Source: an uncultured Kiritimatiellota bacterium
GTDB lineage: Bacteria; Verrucomicrobiota; Kiritimatiellia; RFP12; UBA1067
NCBI GenBank assembly: GCA_934635045.1
Contig: CAKTZA010000028.1
Span: 1 to 44,349 of the forward strand
Reading direction: 5' to 3'
DNA length: 44,349 bases
This document shows, piece after piece, positions 37,484 to 44,349 of the stretch. Below the pieces are notes generated by a model. It was not told where the DNA came from. It was given only the letters and a program-made list of their open reading frames with translations, and did no database searches. Numbering within the stretch: the first letter of the stretch is position 1; each line of letters begins with the position of its first letter. Position numbers and translations under genes: made by a program.

Positions 37484-38859
37484 GTGACGGAGATCCCCTT
37501 CGGGACGAGGTAGGCCCACTCGCGGCAGTCGCCGAAGAGCAGGACGCGGCGGACGGACGTGAGGTCGAGGCCGCGCGGGAAGCGCGTGACGGGGCGAACG
37601 GGAAGGAGCGCGTCCGCGCCGGCGCGCGCGCGGACGGCGCGGAGGCTCCAGCTGCCGTCGTAGAGCGCGAGCGCGCGGGGCGCGGCGCCGACGGCGGCGT
37701 AGCCGCCTTGGACGCGCGGCGCGTCCCCCGGCGGCACGCACCGCGCCGCGAGAACGAGCGCACCCGCGAACAGGACTGGGAGGCCTACGGCGTTCAACAC
37801 GGAGGAAATGGAGGATGGGAGGCTCGGAGTCTCACGGATTTCCTTTCGTGCTGAAGCGTTGGACAATGCGACGGGGGTATTGCTTTCGCTGAACACGGAG
37901 GGAGCGGAGTTTGAGAGACGCGGAGGAATGAGAGGGCTGGCTTCGCCAGTTTCCTGTACGGCCGTTGCAACGACCTTCTGCTCGCCTCCGTGCCTTCCAA
38001 CCTCCGCTCCCTCCGTGTTGAACGCCGTAGGCCTCCCGGTCTGCGTCGCAGACTTCACAACCAGCCACACGCCGAAAGCGACGAACAGCGCGAACGTCAG
38101 CCACGACAGGATCCAGTTCGCCGCGCCGAGCCCGCCCTGCTCGGCGAAGTCGAACAGCACGAGCCAGTCGAAGACCGACGCGGAACACGCCGAGAGGACG
38201 AGCCCCGCGAACGCGAGGCCGACGCGCGGGCTCCGGCGGAGGCCGCACAGCGCGAGCACGAGGAACGCGAAATGCGCCCAGCCGACGAGCCACCCGCACT
38301 CGGCAAGGAGCGTCAAATGAGAACTGATGAGCGTGCGGACGTCGGGCACGTCGCCCGGCAGGAGGAACGCCGAGGCGAGCGCGCCCGAATTGCCGAGGCC
38401 CACGCCGTCCGGGTTCGCCGCGAAGAGCCGCAGCCCCGCGAGCCAGATCTTCGGGCGGTTCAGGATCGAGCCGTCGAGCGCGAGGCGCGGGGCCAGCCAC
38501 CACAAGGGCAGGCCGACCGCCAGCGCGGCGACCGCCGCCTTGCCGAGGCGCACGACAAGCCACCTTCCACTCCCGACTTTCAATCGCCAACTTCTGAAAT
38601 CCGAGATTTGAGATCCACATTTACCCCTTCTCATCGCCCACCACGCCGCCCATTCGAGTGCCGCGACAATCAGCCCCGTCCGCGACTGCGTCAGGAGCAG
38701 CGCCGCGAACAGCCCCACCGCGAGGCCACGCCCAGCCCACGCCGCCCGCCGCCACCCAAGGCACAGCGGCAGCAGCGCGCAGGCGAGCGCCGCCGCGTGG
38801 TTCGGGTTGTGAAAGCCGAAGGAGAGGCGGTCCAAATAGAGGGAAAACTCCAATTCCAC
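37468..38859 (-). CDS. O-antigen-ligase-like membrane protein carrying repeat insertions
   Basis: A 463-codon frame for a polytopic membrane protein. FGFHNPNHAAALACALLPLCLGW, LLLTQSRTGLIVAALEWAAWWAMRRG and the long periplasmic region with NPDGVGLGNSGALAS and LLAECGWLVGWAHFAFLVLAL fit the Wzy/O-antigen-ligase (PF04932) type. Two stretches are not membrane-protein sequence: GSQISDFRSWRLKVGSGRW near residue 85-100, from a dispersed repeat, and about 85 residues (TEGAEVGRHGGEQKVV to SISSVLNAVG) from a 260-bp inverted-repeat element. The frame stays open through both. The start is a GTG in AT-rich DNA without a ribosome site; a second copy of the first about 30 codons lies at 39800-39910. It may be functional, or a decaying gene kept open by chance. 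Confidence 0.65.
   Translation of the reverse strand: MELEFSLYLDRLSFGFHNPNHAAALACALLPLCLGWRRAAWAGRGLAVGLFAALLLTQSRTGLIVAALEWAAWWAMRRGKCGSQISDFRSWRLKVGSGRWLVVRLGKAAVAALAVGLPLWWLAPRLALDGSILNRPKIWLAGLRLFAANPDGVGLGNSGALASAFLLPGDVPDVRTLISSHLTLLAECGWLVGWAHFAFLVLALCGLRRSPRVGLAFAGLVLSACSASVFDWLVLFDFAEQGGLGAANWILSWLTFALFVAFGVWLVVKSATQTGRPTAFNTEGAEVGRHGGEQKVVATAVQETGEASPLIPPRLSNSAPSVFSESNTPVALSNASARKEIRETPSLPSSISSVLNAVGLPVLFAGALVLAARCVPPGDAPRVQGGYAAVGAAPRALALYDGSWSLRAVRARAGADALLPVRPVTRFPRGLDLTSVRRVLLFGDCREWAYLVPKGISVTCMED
37778..38037. repeat. 260-bp inverted-repeat element inside a coding frame
   Basis: Perfect 28-bp terminal inverted repeats at 37778-37805 (starts GGGAGGCCTACGGCGTTCAA) and 38010-38037 (ends ACGCCGTAGGCCTCCC). 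The interior holds further GAACACGGAGG and ACGCGGAGG units facing GCCTCCGTG units, so it is related to the CACGGAG hairpins. It contains no transposase. Confidence 0.85.
38560..38625. repeat. Dispersed-repeat-like insertion in the O-antigen-ligase-like gene
   Basis: A low-GC patch (CCACTCCCGACTTTCAATCG and onward to GAGATTTGAGATCCAC) within high-GC membrane-protein sequence. The GAAATCCGAGATTTGAGATC motif is a mirror-like repeat type seen in many bacterial genomes (from general knowledge). It is translated in frame as SQISDFRSWRLKVGSGRW. Confidence 0.5.
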
Positions 38860-38876
38860 TTTAATTCGTCTGCTTG

Positions 38877-39737
38877 TTAATTGACATCTTCATAATTTCG
38901 AGAGACTATTTCTTTCAATTCTGACAATCGCCGTGATGACAGCGTAAGCACCTTCTCCCACCCGTCTCTTCCACAGTAGACAACAAAGTCTCGCCTCTGA
39001 TCAAAGTAGGCATGGACATAGATGAAATCTTCCTGTCCAAAGCGATGCGACATGAGTTCTCTCATGCCGTCAATGTCAAAATTCACGGCATAAAGCGGGA
39101 TCGCCTGATCTGGCTTGTCTGGACTTGAGCGAGAAATGACCAGCAGCGCCAAGCCATCCTTCGTCAGGAAAAGGGCTCGGTTGAGCCAGAACACGCTTTC
39201 CGCCCACTCCATGCCGCTTTGGGGCTTGGAGAGTTTCGCCGTATAGTCATTGCCGGTAATAAGGTCTGAATCGTTCAGTGCCAAGTGATAAACGCCTTCT
39301 TCCCGTGTCAAGAACTCACTTGGAATGGGGATCCCGAGCTTCGTCAAGTCAATTTCATCAGCCATGTCCTTAAGGCTGCACGTAAAGGGGGAACGACTTG
39401 ACAGCATGGTGGATTCCGCGTACACGACTTTGTTCGTATACCACCGCTCACGGACAAAAACATGTCGGCGCACAGCGACGTCCAGTTCATATTGTCCACT
39501 TTGCAGGGATGACAGCGACACGATTGGGCACTCGTAGACGAAGCTGTCCAGCCCCATGTCGACACTGCGGCTTCGCAGATTGCCAACGTCCCATAGCAGC
39601 CCCGAAATGCAACTTTTCCCACCCTTGACATACGACAAAGAAATGTCGGCAGAACCGTTCGCGCCAAAAACTGCCATTCCCTCTATGAGGATGTAGGCTA
39701 CAAGAGAAACACCGCACATATTCATCTCCGATTTCAC
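38877..39737 (-). CDS. Exported protein of unknown function, candidate immunity/accessory protein
   Basis: A 286-residue protein with no recognised family. It starts with a signal-like segment (CGVSLVAYILIEGMAVFGANG) and is otherwise soluble and mixed alpha/beta: YELDVAVRRHVFVRERWYT, FWLNRALFLTKDGLALLVISR, DFIYVHAYFDQRRDFVVYCGRDGW. The GTG at 39737 has AAGGAG five bases upstream; earlier GTG (39761) and ATG (39755) starts in the same frame are possible. Base composition is clearly AT-richer than the flanking genes. It lies between two copies of the same N-terminal fragment of the membrane-protein gene, as if inserted as a cassette, and downstream of an RHS tip, so an immunity role is possible but unproven. 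Confidence 0.6.
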   Translation of the reverse strand: MKSEMNMCGVSLVAYILIEGMAVFGANGSADISLSYVKGGKSCISGLLWDVGNLRSRSVDMGLDSFVYECPIVSLSSLQSGQYELDVAVRRHVFVRERWYTNKVVYAESTMLSSRSPFTCSLKDMADEIDLTKLGIPIPSEFLTREEGVYHLALNDSDLITGNDYTAKLSKPQSGMEWAESVFWLNRALFLTKDGLALLVISRSSPDKPDQAIPLYAVNFDIDGMRELMSHRFGQEDFIYVHAYFDQRRDFVVYCGRDGWEKVLTLSSRRLSELKEIVSRNYEDVN

Positions 39738-39778
39738 TCGTTCTCCTTGTTTCATGGTCACTCAGCAATCTTTCTCTT

Positions 39779-39910
39779 TTAGGGTTGGGTTTCTTCTATA
39801 CGCAAGGCCACGCCCGCCCCACGCCACCCAAGGCACAGCGGCAGCAGCGCGCAGGCGAGCGCCGCCGCGTGGTTCGGGTTGTGGAAGCCGAAGGTGAGTC
39901 GTTCAAACAT
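39779..39910 (-). pseudogene. Duplicated 5' fragment of the O-antigen-ligase-like gene
   Basis: The 43-codon frame MFERLTFGFHNPNHAAALAC and onward to LCLGWRG is nearly identical in DNA and protein to codons about 10-38 of the membrane-protein gene (38740-38835). It then diverges and stops. It starts 9 bases after the preceding exported-protein gene, which looks like the ancestral gene order. The two copies are about 100-bp direct repeats flanking the gene at 38877-39737. Confidence 0.75.
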
Positions 39911-39919
39911 CGCAAACTC

Positions 39920-40669
39920 CTAAAGTCGCCTTGGAGAATTCTCCGTCAAAGGGACTCGTTGTTCTATTTGACAGAGAATAAAATAGAAAATTCGTCCAAC
40001 TATCCGGCATGTCTCAATCGACTTTTCATCTCCTATGTAGAGGTGCTTGTTTTTCTTGTGCCATGCAGCTTCAGAAAGCGGAAAATCAAAGTCGCTTACG
40101 ATTATCCGTCCATGCGAGAAGGTTGTCAGACAGGCGTATTCCATCCCCTGGGTGAATTCTACAGGACAAACATATTCATATTCGGACACTCGATTCAGCA
40201 AGATCTCCTTATCACCGCACTCTTTCGGCAACTCCATTTCAAAGCGCAGCCGTTCTGAAGAGGTTGTGCCGATAAGAACATAAATTCCATTTGTTGTGAA
40301 AAATGCAGACGCAATGTCGTTTAAGGACATTCGAGGACACCGAAAATCCAGACGAGCAAACATCTCGTTACCTGATCTGTCAAAGAACGTCTTGTAAGTA
40401 TTCTCAATTCCTCCCATGCGCTCTCGAAGAATGAATTTTCGATTTCCCAAAGCACGCATCCGTGCCCATTCCAAGACTTCCATTTCTGCACGTCTAGTCC
40501 GATTAAAAACCGACTGAACGATTTCCGCCTCGGCCCTTTTCGCATTGTCGTACGCCAAAGCCTCCACTTGTCGTTCAACACGGCGTAGATCGTCCAGAAC
40601 TATCGACGGGACACCTGCTCTGCCGATAGCGGCAAACGCCACAAATGCGCATGAAACCATTCGCCTCAC
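39920..40669 (-). CDS. Exported protein of unknown function next to the RHS tip, candidate immunity protein
   Basis: A 249-residue protein with no recognised family. A signal peptide (MVSCAFVAFAAIGRAG) is followed by a charged helical stretch (LRRVERQVEALAYDNAKRAEAEIV), then a mixed domain with FYFILCQIEQRVPL near the end. The GTG at 40669 overlaps the RHS stop (GTGA) and has AAGGAA eight bases upstream, so it is translationally coupled to the RHS gene. Position directly after an RHS toxin-like tip, small size, export signal and AT-rich composition fit an immunity protein that acts outside the cytoplasm against a peptidase-like toxin; this is inference. Confidence 0.65.
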   Translation of the reverse strand: MRRMVSCAFVAFAAIGRAGVPSIVLDDLRRVERQVEALAYDNAKRAEAEIVQSVFNRTRRAEMEVLEWARMRALGNRKFILRERMGGIENTYKTFFDRSGNEMFARLDFRCPRMSLNDIASAFFTTNGIYVLIGTTSSERLRFEMELPKECGDKEILLNRVSEYEYVCPVEFTQGMEYACLTTFSHGRIIVSDFDFPLSEAAWHKKNKHLYIGDEKSIETCRIVGRIFYFILCQIEQRVPLTENSPRRL

Positions 40670-43011
40670 TCGTAGGCTTCCTTAGTCTTGACCCACCAAG
40701 TAAAGCCGTTCTCTTTTTTTAGATACTGCCATCCCAATCTATTTAGAAACCATCCATATGTCCCCCCATTGGCAGCATTGCCAGAAATGGGAATCCATTC
40801 TGTCAATGACTTACTGTACCACGACCTGATTGCATTATCAATTTGCTCTGCACTTGATATCGTCAAATAAGGAACCACGTTCAGATACAAATACTGCTGA
40901 AACTTTGCCCTGAATTTATTATAGAAACTGGCCGCATGACACCTTTCATGTGCTACTGCCGCTTCATATACACCATTTATCATTACACTATCGGAAGCCC
41001 CCCCTTGATGAGGCAGATAGGCTGTCATTTCCCCGTTTTCAAAGTCCTCACTACGTTTATATCGAGTGTCAAAGAAAAGCCCTACATTCAAGTGTACGAC
41101 AAGTTCTCCATCAATCAATTCATACCCTCCATAAGCAAACGAAAACTCACCTTTAGGTCCCAGAATCGGTTTTAACATCTCCGCTAATCCTTTGGCCGCA
41201 CCCATATCGTTGATGTCATTACACACTACTTGCAATGCGCCATACAGATCCACATATTCAGTCACGCCACTTCCACAGTACGCGAGCTGGTTCCAACCGT
41301 CAGGATAGCCGAGCGGGTCGGCGGTCTGCCACTTGGCGAGGTCGGCGCGGTAGTTGCGGTAGAGGAACACGCGGCCGAGCCCCTCGACCTGCGGCTTGCC
41401 CGTGAAGAACAAAGGAAGAGGTAAGAAGGAAGAAGGAAGAAGTGCGGACGTTTCCCCTTTTTGTGTCTGGAGCGGTTCGCCGAAGGCCGTCAGCGCGGCG
41501 GCGGTGTACCGGCACTTCGATTTTAGGCGCGATGACCCACGCCCCTCGCGGACGCCGACGGTCGTGCCGAGGACGTCATTGAAGTACGTCATCCCCTTCG
41601 ACGAGACGACCGGGTTGCCGCGCGGCCCCTTGCGGGCCCTGCGGGCGCTTCGCTTCGCTCGCGGCTTCCCTCCGAAGCGAAGCTTCTTCGGCGCATCTCC
41701 GACGTGCGGCTCGTTCACGAACCCCTCGTCGCCGCGCCGCACGAGCGCGAGGCCGTCCCAGAGGAAATCCTCGGACGCGGCGGGCAGGGGGCTGCCCGCC
41801 CTACCGCCGTCCCCGACGCCCACCCTGCCGCCGTCACCGTAGTCCGCGCGCGCGAGCTGCCCGTCGACGTGGTAGGCATAAGTGTACGAGCGCTTGCCGT
41901 CCGTCACGGACAGCACCTTGTCGAGGTAGCCGTAGCGGTAGGTCCTGTCCCCCTCGCGGACGAGCCGCCCCGCCGCGTCGTAGGCGTAGCGCGTCGTCAC
42001 GCCGTCGCAGGTGGACGAGACGAGCTGGTTCGCCCCGTCGAAGGTGAAGGTCGTCGTCTTGCCGCGAATCGTCTTCCGCACCATGTTCCCCGCCGGGTCG
42101 TAGGCGTAGCGCTCGACGTCCGCGCCGCCCTCCCGCACCGCGACGAGCTGGCCGCGCGCGTCGTACGCGAACGCCTGGCGGACGCCGTTCGCCGTGCGCG
42201 CGGCGATCCGCCCGTCCCGCGAGTACTCGTACTCGACCGACGCGTCGGGGCTCTCGCGCCCGCCGAGCCACTTGCCCGCGAGCCGCCCGTCCCTCGTGTA
42301 GGCGAAGTCGATGGGGCTTCCGTCCACGACCTGCCGCGCGACGCGCCCCCGCGCGTCGTACCGCCACTTCACCGACGTCCCGAACGCGGCGATCTCGACG
42401 AGGCGCCCGTATTTGTCGTACGCGCGCCGCTCCTCCAGCGCCTCCCCGCCGTCCGCGAAGCAGACCGTCCGCCGCGTGCGCCGCCCGTAGGCGTCGTAGG
42501 CGTACGAGAAGACCGTCCCGTTCTCGTCCCTCTCGACGAGCCGCCCGAAGTGGTCGTAGCGGTACGTCTCCTTCAGGCTGCCGCGCGTATGCTCCGAAAG
42601 GCGCCCCCAGCGGTCGTAGGCGAACGTCTCGGCCTCGCCCTTCGCGTACGTGACGCGCGTCACGCGGCCGAGCGAATCGTGCTCGCGGCGGACGGTGCGG
42701 TCGACGCGGCCCGTCACGGACGCCGAGACCTCGGCGACAAGGCCGTCCGCGCCGCGCGTCGCGGACGTGAGCTGGCCCGCCGCCGTGAGCCGCGAGGAAA
42801 GCCCGAACCTGTCCCAGCCGAACGCGATCTCGTGCCCGTTCTCGTCCACGACCTTCGAGAGGCGACGTCTCACACGCGAGGTGGTTTTCTCACACGGAGC
42901 CACGGAGGCACGGAGACCGAAACGGGGGCGTCTTGCCGTGACGCCTTCGGCGCGCCCGACCAACCGTAGACGGACACCCCACCTTTCGGATCCTCCCGTT
43001 CCGACTCTCAA
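40666..43011 (-). CDS. RHS-repeat protein with C-terminal HExxH domain (5'-disrupted)
   Basis: The open frame has 781 codons from a TTG inside a hairpin element; recognisable RHS sequence runs from 42887 to about 41240. It shows at least fifteen YD/RHS repeats (TYAYDAAGRLVREGDRTYRYG type) and the conserved core end GRVFLYRNYRADLAKWQTAD with DPLGYPDGWNQLAYCGSGVTEYVDLYG. After that boundary the composition turns AT-rich and a unique domain follows, with a zinc-peptidase-like HExxH at H688-E689-R-C-H692 (VAHERCHAASFY). An AG-rich string is inserted in frame near 41411. The 5' part of the gene is split by two hairpin elements and a GxxExxY gene, so this copy probably lacks its own export signal and may be an inactive or orphan tip. 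Confidence 0.75.
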   Translation of the reverse strand: MRVGTGGSERWGVRLRLVGRAEGVTARRPRFGLRASVAPCEKTTSRVRRRLSKVVDENGHEIAFGWDRFGLSSRLTAAGQLTSATRGADGLVAEVSASVTGRVDRTVRREHDSLGRVTRVTYAKGEAETFAYDRWGRLSEHTRGSLKETYRYDHFGRLVERDENGTVFSYAYDAYGRRTRRTVCFADGGEALEERRAYDKYGRLVEIAAFGTSVKWRYDARGRVARQVVDGSPIDFAYTRDGRLAGKWLGGRESPDASVEYEYSRDGRIAARTANGVRQAFAYDARGQLVAVREGGADVERYAYDPAGNMVRKTIRGKTTTFTFDGANQLVSSTCDGVTTRYAYDAAGRLVREGDRTYRYGYLDKVLSVTDGKRSYTYAYHVDGQLARADYGDGGRVGVGDGGRAGSPLPAASEDFLWDGLALVRRGDEGFVNEPHVGDAPKKLRFGGKPRAKRSARRARKGPRGNPVVSSKGMTYFNDVLGTTVGVREGRGSSRLKSKCRYTAAALTAFGEPLQTQKGETSALLPSSFLPLPLFFTGKPQVEGLGRVFLYRNYRADLAKWQTADPLGYPDGWNQLAYCGSGVTEYVDLYGALQVVCNDINDMGAAKGLAEMLKPILGPKGEFSFAYGGYELIDGELVVHLNVGLFFDTRYKRSEDFENGEMTAYLPHQGGASDSVMINGVYEAAVAHERCHAASFYNKFRAKFQQYLYLNVVPYLTISSAEQIDNAIRSWYSKSLTEWIPISGNAANGGTYGWFLNRLGWQYLKKENGFTWWVKTKEAYE
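41411..41447 (+). repeat. AG-rich element inside the RHS gene
   Basis: AAAGGAAGAGGTAAGAAGGA and onward, ending AGTGCGGA as in the hisC element. In the RHS frame it is translated on the opposite strand as SALLPSSFLPLPLF, just before the conserved RHS core end. Confidence 0.7.
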
Positions 43012-43040
43012 CTCCGTGCCTCCGTGGCTCCGTGTGAGAC
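42888..43040. repeat. CACGGAG-family long hairpin element, twin 1
   Basis: Left arm TCTCACACGGAGCCACGGAG and onward (42888-42915), right arm CTCCGTGCCTCCGTGGCTCC and onward (43012-43039), 28 perfectly complementary bases. The roughly 96-base loop (CGAAACGGGGGCGTCTT and onward to CCGACTCTCAA) is almost the same as in the element at 43291-43443. It breaks the RHS frame. Confidence 0.88.
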
Positions 43041-43041
43041 T

Positions 43042-43288
43042 TCCACTTTCCCGTCAAGGCGCTCGACGGTCGCGAGCCCGCCGTGGTCGGCGTACGTCCG
43101 GCGCGTCACGATGCCGCAGGGGTCGGTCGTGGCGACGAGGCGGTTGTAGCGGTCGTAGGCGAACGACCGCACGGGCTCTGCCGAGGCGAGGATCCCGCCC
43201 GCGCGGCGGGAGAGCCGCGTGCAGTTGCCGTCCGCGTCGTAGTCGAGGAGGCGGTGGTTTCCGAGGCGGTCGGTGACGCGCGAAACGG
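43042..43288 (-). pseudogene. RHS gene fragment between two hairpin elements
   Basis: The frame reads SVSRVTDRLGNHRLLDYDADGNCTRLSRRAGG, then FAYDRYNRLVATTDPCGIVTRRTYADHGG, which is RHS/YD-repeat sequence. It is cut from the downstream RHS frame by the hairpin at 42888-43040, which shifts frame and brings a stop, and is preceded by the element at 43291-43443. Confidence 0.7.
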
Positions 43289-43290
43289 AT

Positions 43291-43443
43291 TTCTCACACG
43301 GAGCCACGGAGGCACGGAGACTGAAACGGGGGCGTCTTACCGTGACGCCTTCGGCGCGCCCGACTAACCGCAGACAGGCACAACGGCTTTCAAATCCTCC
43401 CGTTCCGACTCTCAACTCCGTGCCTCCGTGGCTCCGTGTGAGG
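43291..43443. repeat. CACGGAG-family long hairpin element, twin 2
   Basis: Left arm TCTCACACGGAGCCACGGAG and onward; right arm CTCCGTGCCTCCGTGGCTCC and onward, ending GTGTGAGG. The loop differs from twin 1 at only scattered positions. Its right end supplies the last codons and stop of the GxxExxY gene. Confidence 0.88.
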
Positions 43444-43870
43444 CATCTCGGCCCTCAGCCGAGGCAGTCGTCGGCAAGCCCTTCAGGTCCGGCACGTCGC
43501 CGTTCAGGACGCGCCGGATCCCGTCCTTCATGCTCTCCATCCCGAAGTTAAGGAGGAGCCCCAGCCGCCGCCCCGTGAGGACAAGGTACGTCTTGAGCTG
43601 CTTCGCATGGACGGGCGAGACCCTCTCCGTCGACTTGAGCTCGACGACGACCTCCCCGTCCACGAGGACGTCGATCCGGAAGGCGTTCTCGATCTTCGCC
43701 CCGCCATACTCGAACGACACGGGAACCTGGCTCTCGACCCTGTGCCCACGACGCTTCAGCTCGGAGACGAGAACAAGCTCGTAGGCCGCCTCCAGCAGGC
43801 CGGGGCCGAGCGCACGGTGAATCGACACCGCCGCGTCCACGATGTCGCCACTGACCTCGTTCAGCTCCAT
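43412..43870 (-). CDS. GxxExxY family PD-(D/E)XK nuclease-like protein
   Basis: A 152-residue protein of the GxxExxY (PDDEXK_3) family. The naming motif is G24-L-L-E27-A-A-Y30 in HRALGPGLLEAAYELVL, and the nuclease-like core is D67 in FRIDVLVDG followed by E77-x-K79 in VVVELKS, then HAKQLKTYLVLTGRRLGLLLNFG. The natural end is near VPDLKGLP; the remaining residues (SHGATEARS) are read out of the adjacent hairpin element, which also supplies the stop. A half hairpin lies upstream of its start in the same orientation, so the gene is flanked by directly repeated arms and sits inside a disrupted RHS gene. The biochemical role of the family is not established. Confidence 0.85.
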   Translation of the reverse strand: MELNEVSGDIVDAAVSIHRALGPGLLEAAYELVLVSELKRRGHRVESQVPVSFEYGGAKIENAFRIDVLVDGEVVVELKSTERVSPVHAKQLKTYLVLTGRRLGLLLNFGMESMKDGIRRVLNGDVPDLKGLPTTASAEGRDASHGATEARS

Positions 43871-44121
43871 GTCACGCCCCCATGCCTAACCCCTGCCAGA
43901 ACATCGCCCCTCGCCATCGCTTCGTCTCCGTGCCTCCGCACCTCCGTGTGAGACATCCCCTCGCGGAAGTCGGGCGCGTCGGCATGCGCGGAGAGGGCCG
44001 GAAGGAGGAGCGCGAGCGCGGCGCATGCGAGGGCGAGGGGGCGCGGCGCGTCCGCACGGCGGCGGACGGCGCAGTTGGCGCGGACGCGGATGTTTTTGAA
44101 GCGGGCACACAGTTCTTGCAT
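43861..44121 (-). pseudogene. Orphan signal-peptide start, probable 5' end of the disrupted RHS gene
   Basis: The frame begins MQELCARFKNIRVRANCAVR, a long basic n-region, followed by a hydrophobic stretch (LALACAALALLLPALSAHADA) and a few residues, then enters a hairpin arm (SHTEVRRHGDEAMARG) and overlaps the GxxExxY start. AAAGG precedes the ATG by 8 bases, and a promoter lies about 110 bases upstream. The simplest reading is that this is the export signal of the RHS protein, separated from its body by the inserted repeat-GxxExxY-repeat unit and probable deletion. Confidence 0.5.
43924..43953. repeat. CACGGAG-family half element
   Basis: Right arm only: TCTCCGTGCCTCCGCACCTC and onward, ending GTGTGAGACA. 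It is in the same orientation as the right arm at 43413-43443, so the two directly repeated arms bracket the GxxExxY gene. Confidence 0.75.
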
Positions 44122-44232
44122 AAGAGACGCCTTTCAGATGACAGCGACGAGACGACACGGACGCGGAAACAGACGTAATGACCACGATTCGGGAAACACC
44201 CCGCGAGGGATGCACCCCGACCAACTGCGGTC

Positions 44233-44262
44233 AGTTTACCAAAAGAAGCCGAATTCTGTCAA
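44233..44262 (-). promoter_or_regulatory. Promoter upstream of the RHS signal-peptide ORF
   Basis: On the minus strand: consensus TTGACA (44257-44262), an 18-base spacer ending TGG, then TAAACT (44233-44238). It predicts a leader of about 100 bases. A run of nine G residues (44263-44271) lies directly beyond the -35 box. Confidence 0.55.
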
Positions 44263-44349
44263 GGGGGGGGGACAGCTGGATTATCCCCGGTTTTGGAAAT
44301 GGCTACCGAACCCTCGCGAGGCCTCGCGCGGTTTTCATCGATTTTGCCG

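Noticed and set aside
39920..40669. Idea that the AT-rich block is a prophage
   Set aside because: No integrase, capsid, tail, lysis or other phage gene is present; RHS-tip cassette exchange explains the composition shift better.

Overview
The window looks like a chromosomal segment of an uncultured, GC-rich, sugar-fermenting bacterium of the Verrucomicrobiota/Kiritimatiellota type. This is an inference from several traits seen together: dapL (LL-diaminopimelate aminotransferase), GH29 fucosidase with FucP and RhaT permeases, many exported proteins with Sec or Tat signals, LamG/autotransporter-type adhesins, a glycyl radical enzyme (anaerobiosis), and dense dispersed hairpin repeats of the CACGGAG, CGCAGAG and ACGCAAAG types. 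Almost all genes are on the minus strand; only hisC, paaK and a histidine kinase are on the plus strand. No rRNA, tRNA, CRISPR array or transposase gene was seen.

Layout. 1-2390: AAA-ATPase-like/PD-(D/E)XK protein and two decayed secreted-protein starts. 2392-5760: a glycyl radical enzyme and its radical-SAM activase, both with export signals, behind a truncated SGNH hydrolase. 5783-6833: about 1 kb of gene-free nested hairpin repeats. 6834-12512: a two-gene operon for a large LamG adhesin-like protein and a clan GH-A glycoside hydrolase. 12513-13459: a second repeat island with a (GT)8-G15 tract and a broken Tat-protein start. 13460-17006: pyrH, frr, a Pro/Ala-rich repeat protein and an ABC-2-type permease. 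17078-22666: thrS, a C_GCAxxG_C_C protein, a type II secretion F-like protein, and a rhaT/DUF4432 pair. 22765-33068: a long same-strand run def, fucP, rnr, fucosidase, 2-keto-3-deoxygluconate-type kinase, Tat lipoprotein phosphoesterase, dapL, cca. 33138-36573: hisC, paaK and the histidine kinase, divergent from def. 36638-38859: exported esterase and an O-antigen-ligase-like membrane protein. 38877-44240: an AT-richer polymorphic locus with an RHS-repeat protein carrying a HExxH C-terminal domain, two exported small proteins (possible immunity or accessory proteins), a duplicated gene fragment, and a GxxExxY nuclease gene that splits the RHS gene together with hairpin elements.

Three themes stand out. 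(1) The glycyl radical enzyme and its activase each begin with a signal peptide, which is unexpected for oxygen-sensitive, SAM-dependent cytoplasmic chemistry. (2) Hairpin and AG-rich repeats are not confined to intergenic DNA: they lie inside or at the ends of hisC, paaK, the O-antigen-ligase-like gene, GxxExxY and RHS, sometimes keeping the frame open and sometimes breaking it. (3) Several genes have an extended -10 box (TGnTATAAT or TGnTACAAT) whose end lies only 7-8 bases from the start codon, which predicts leaderless mRNAs for housekeeping genes such as pyrH and def.
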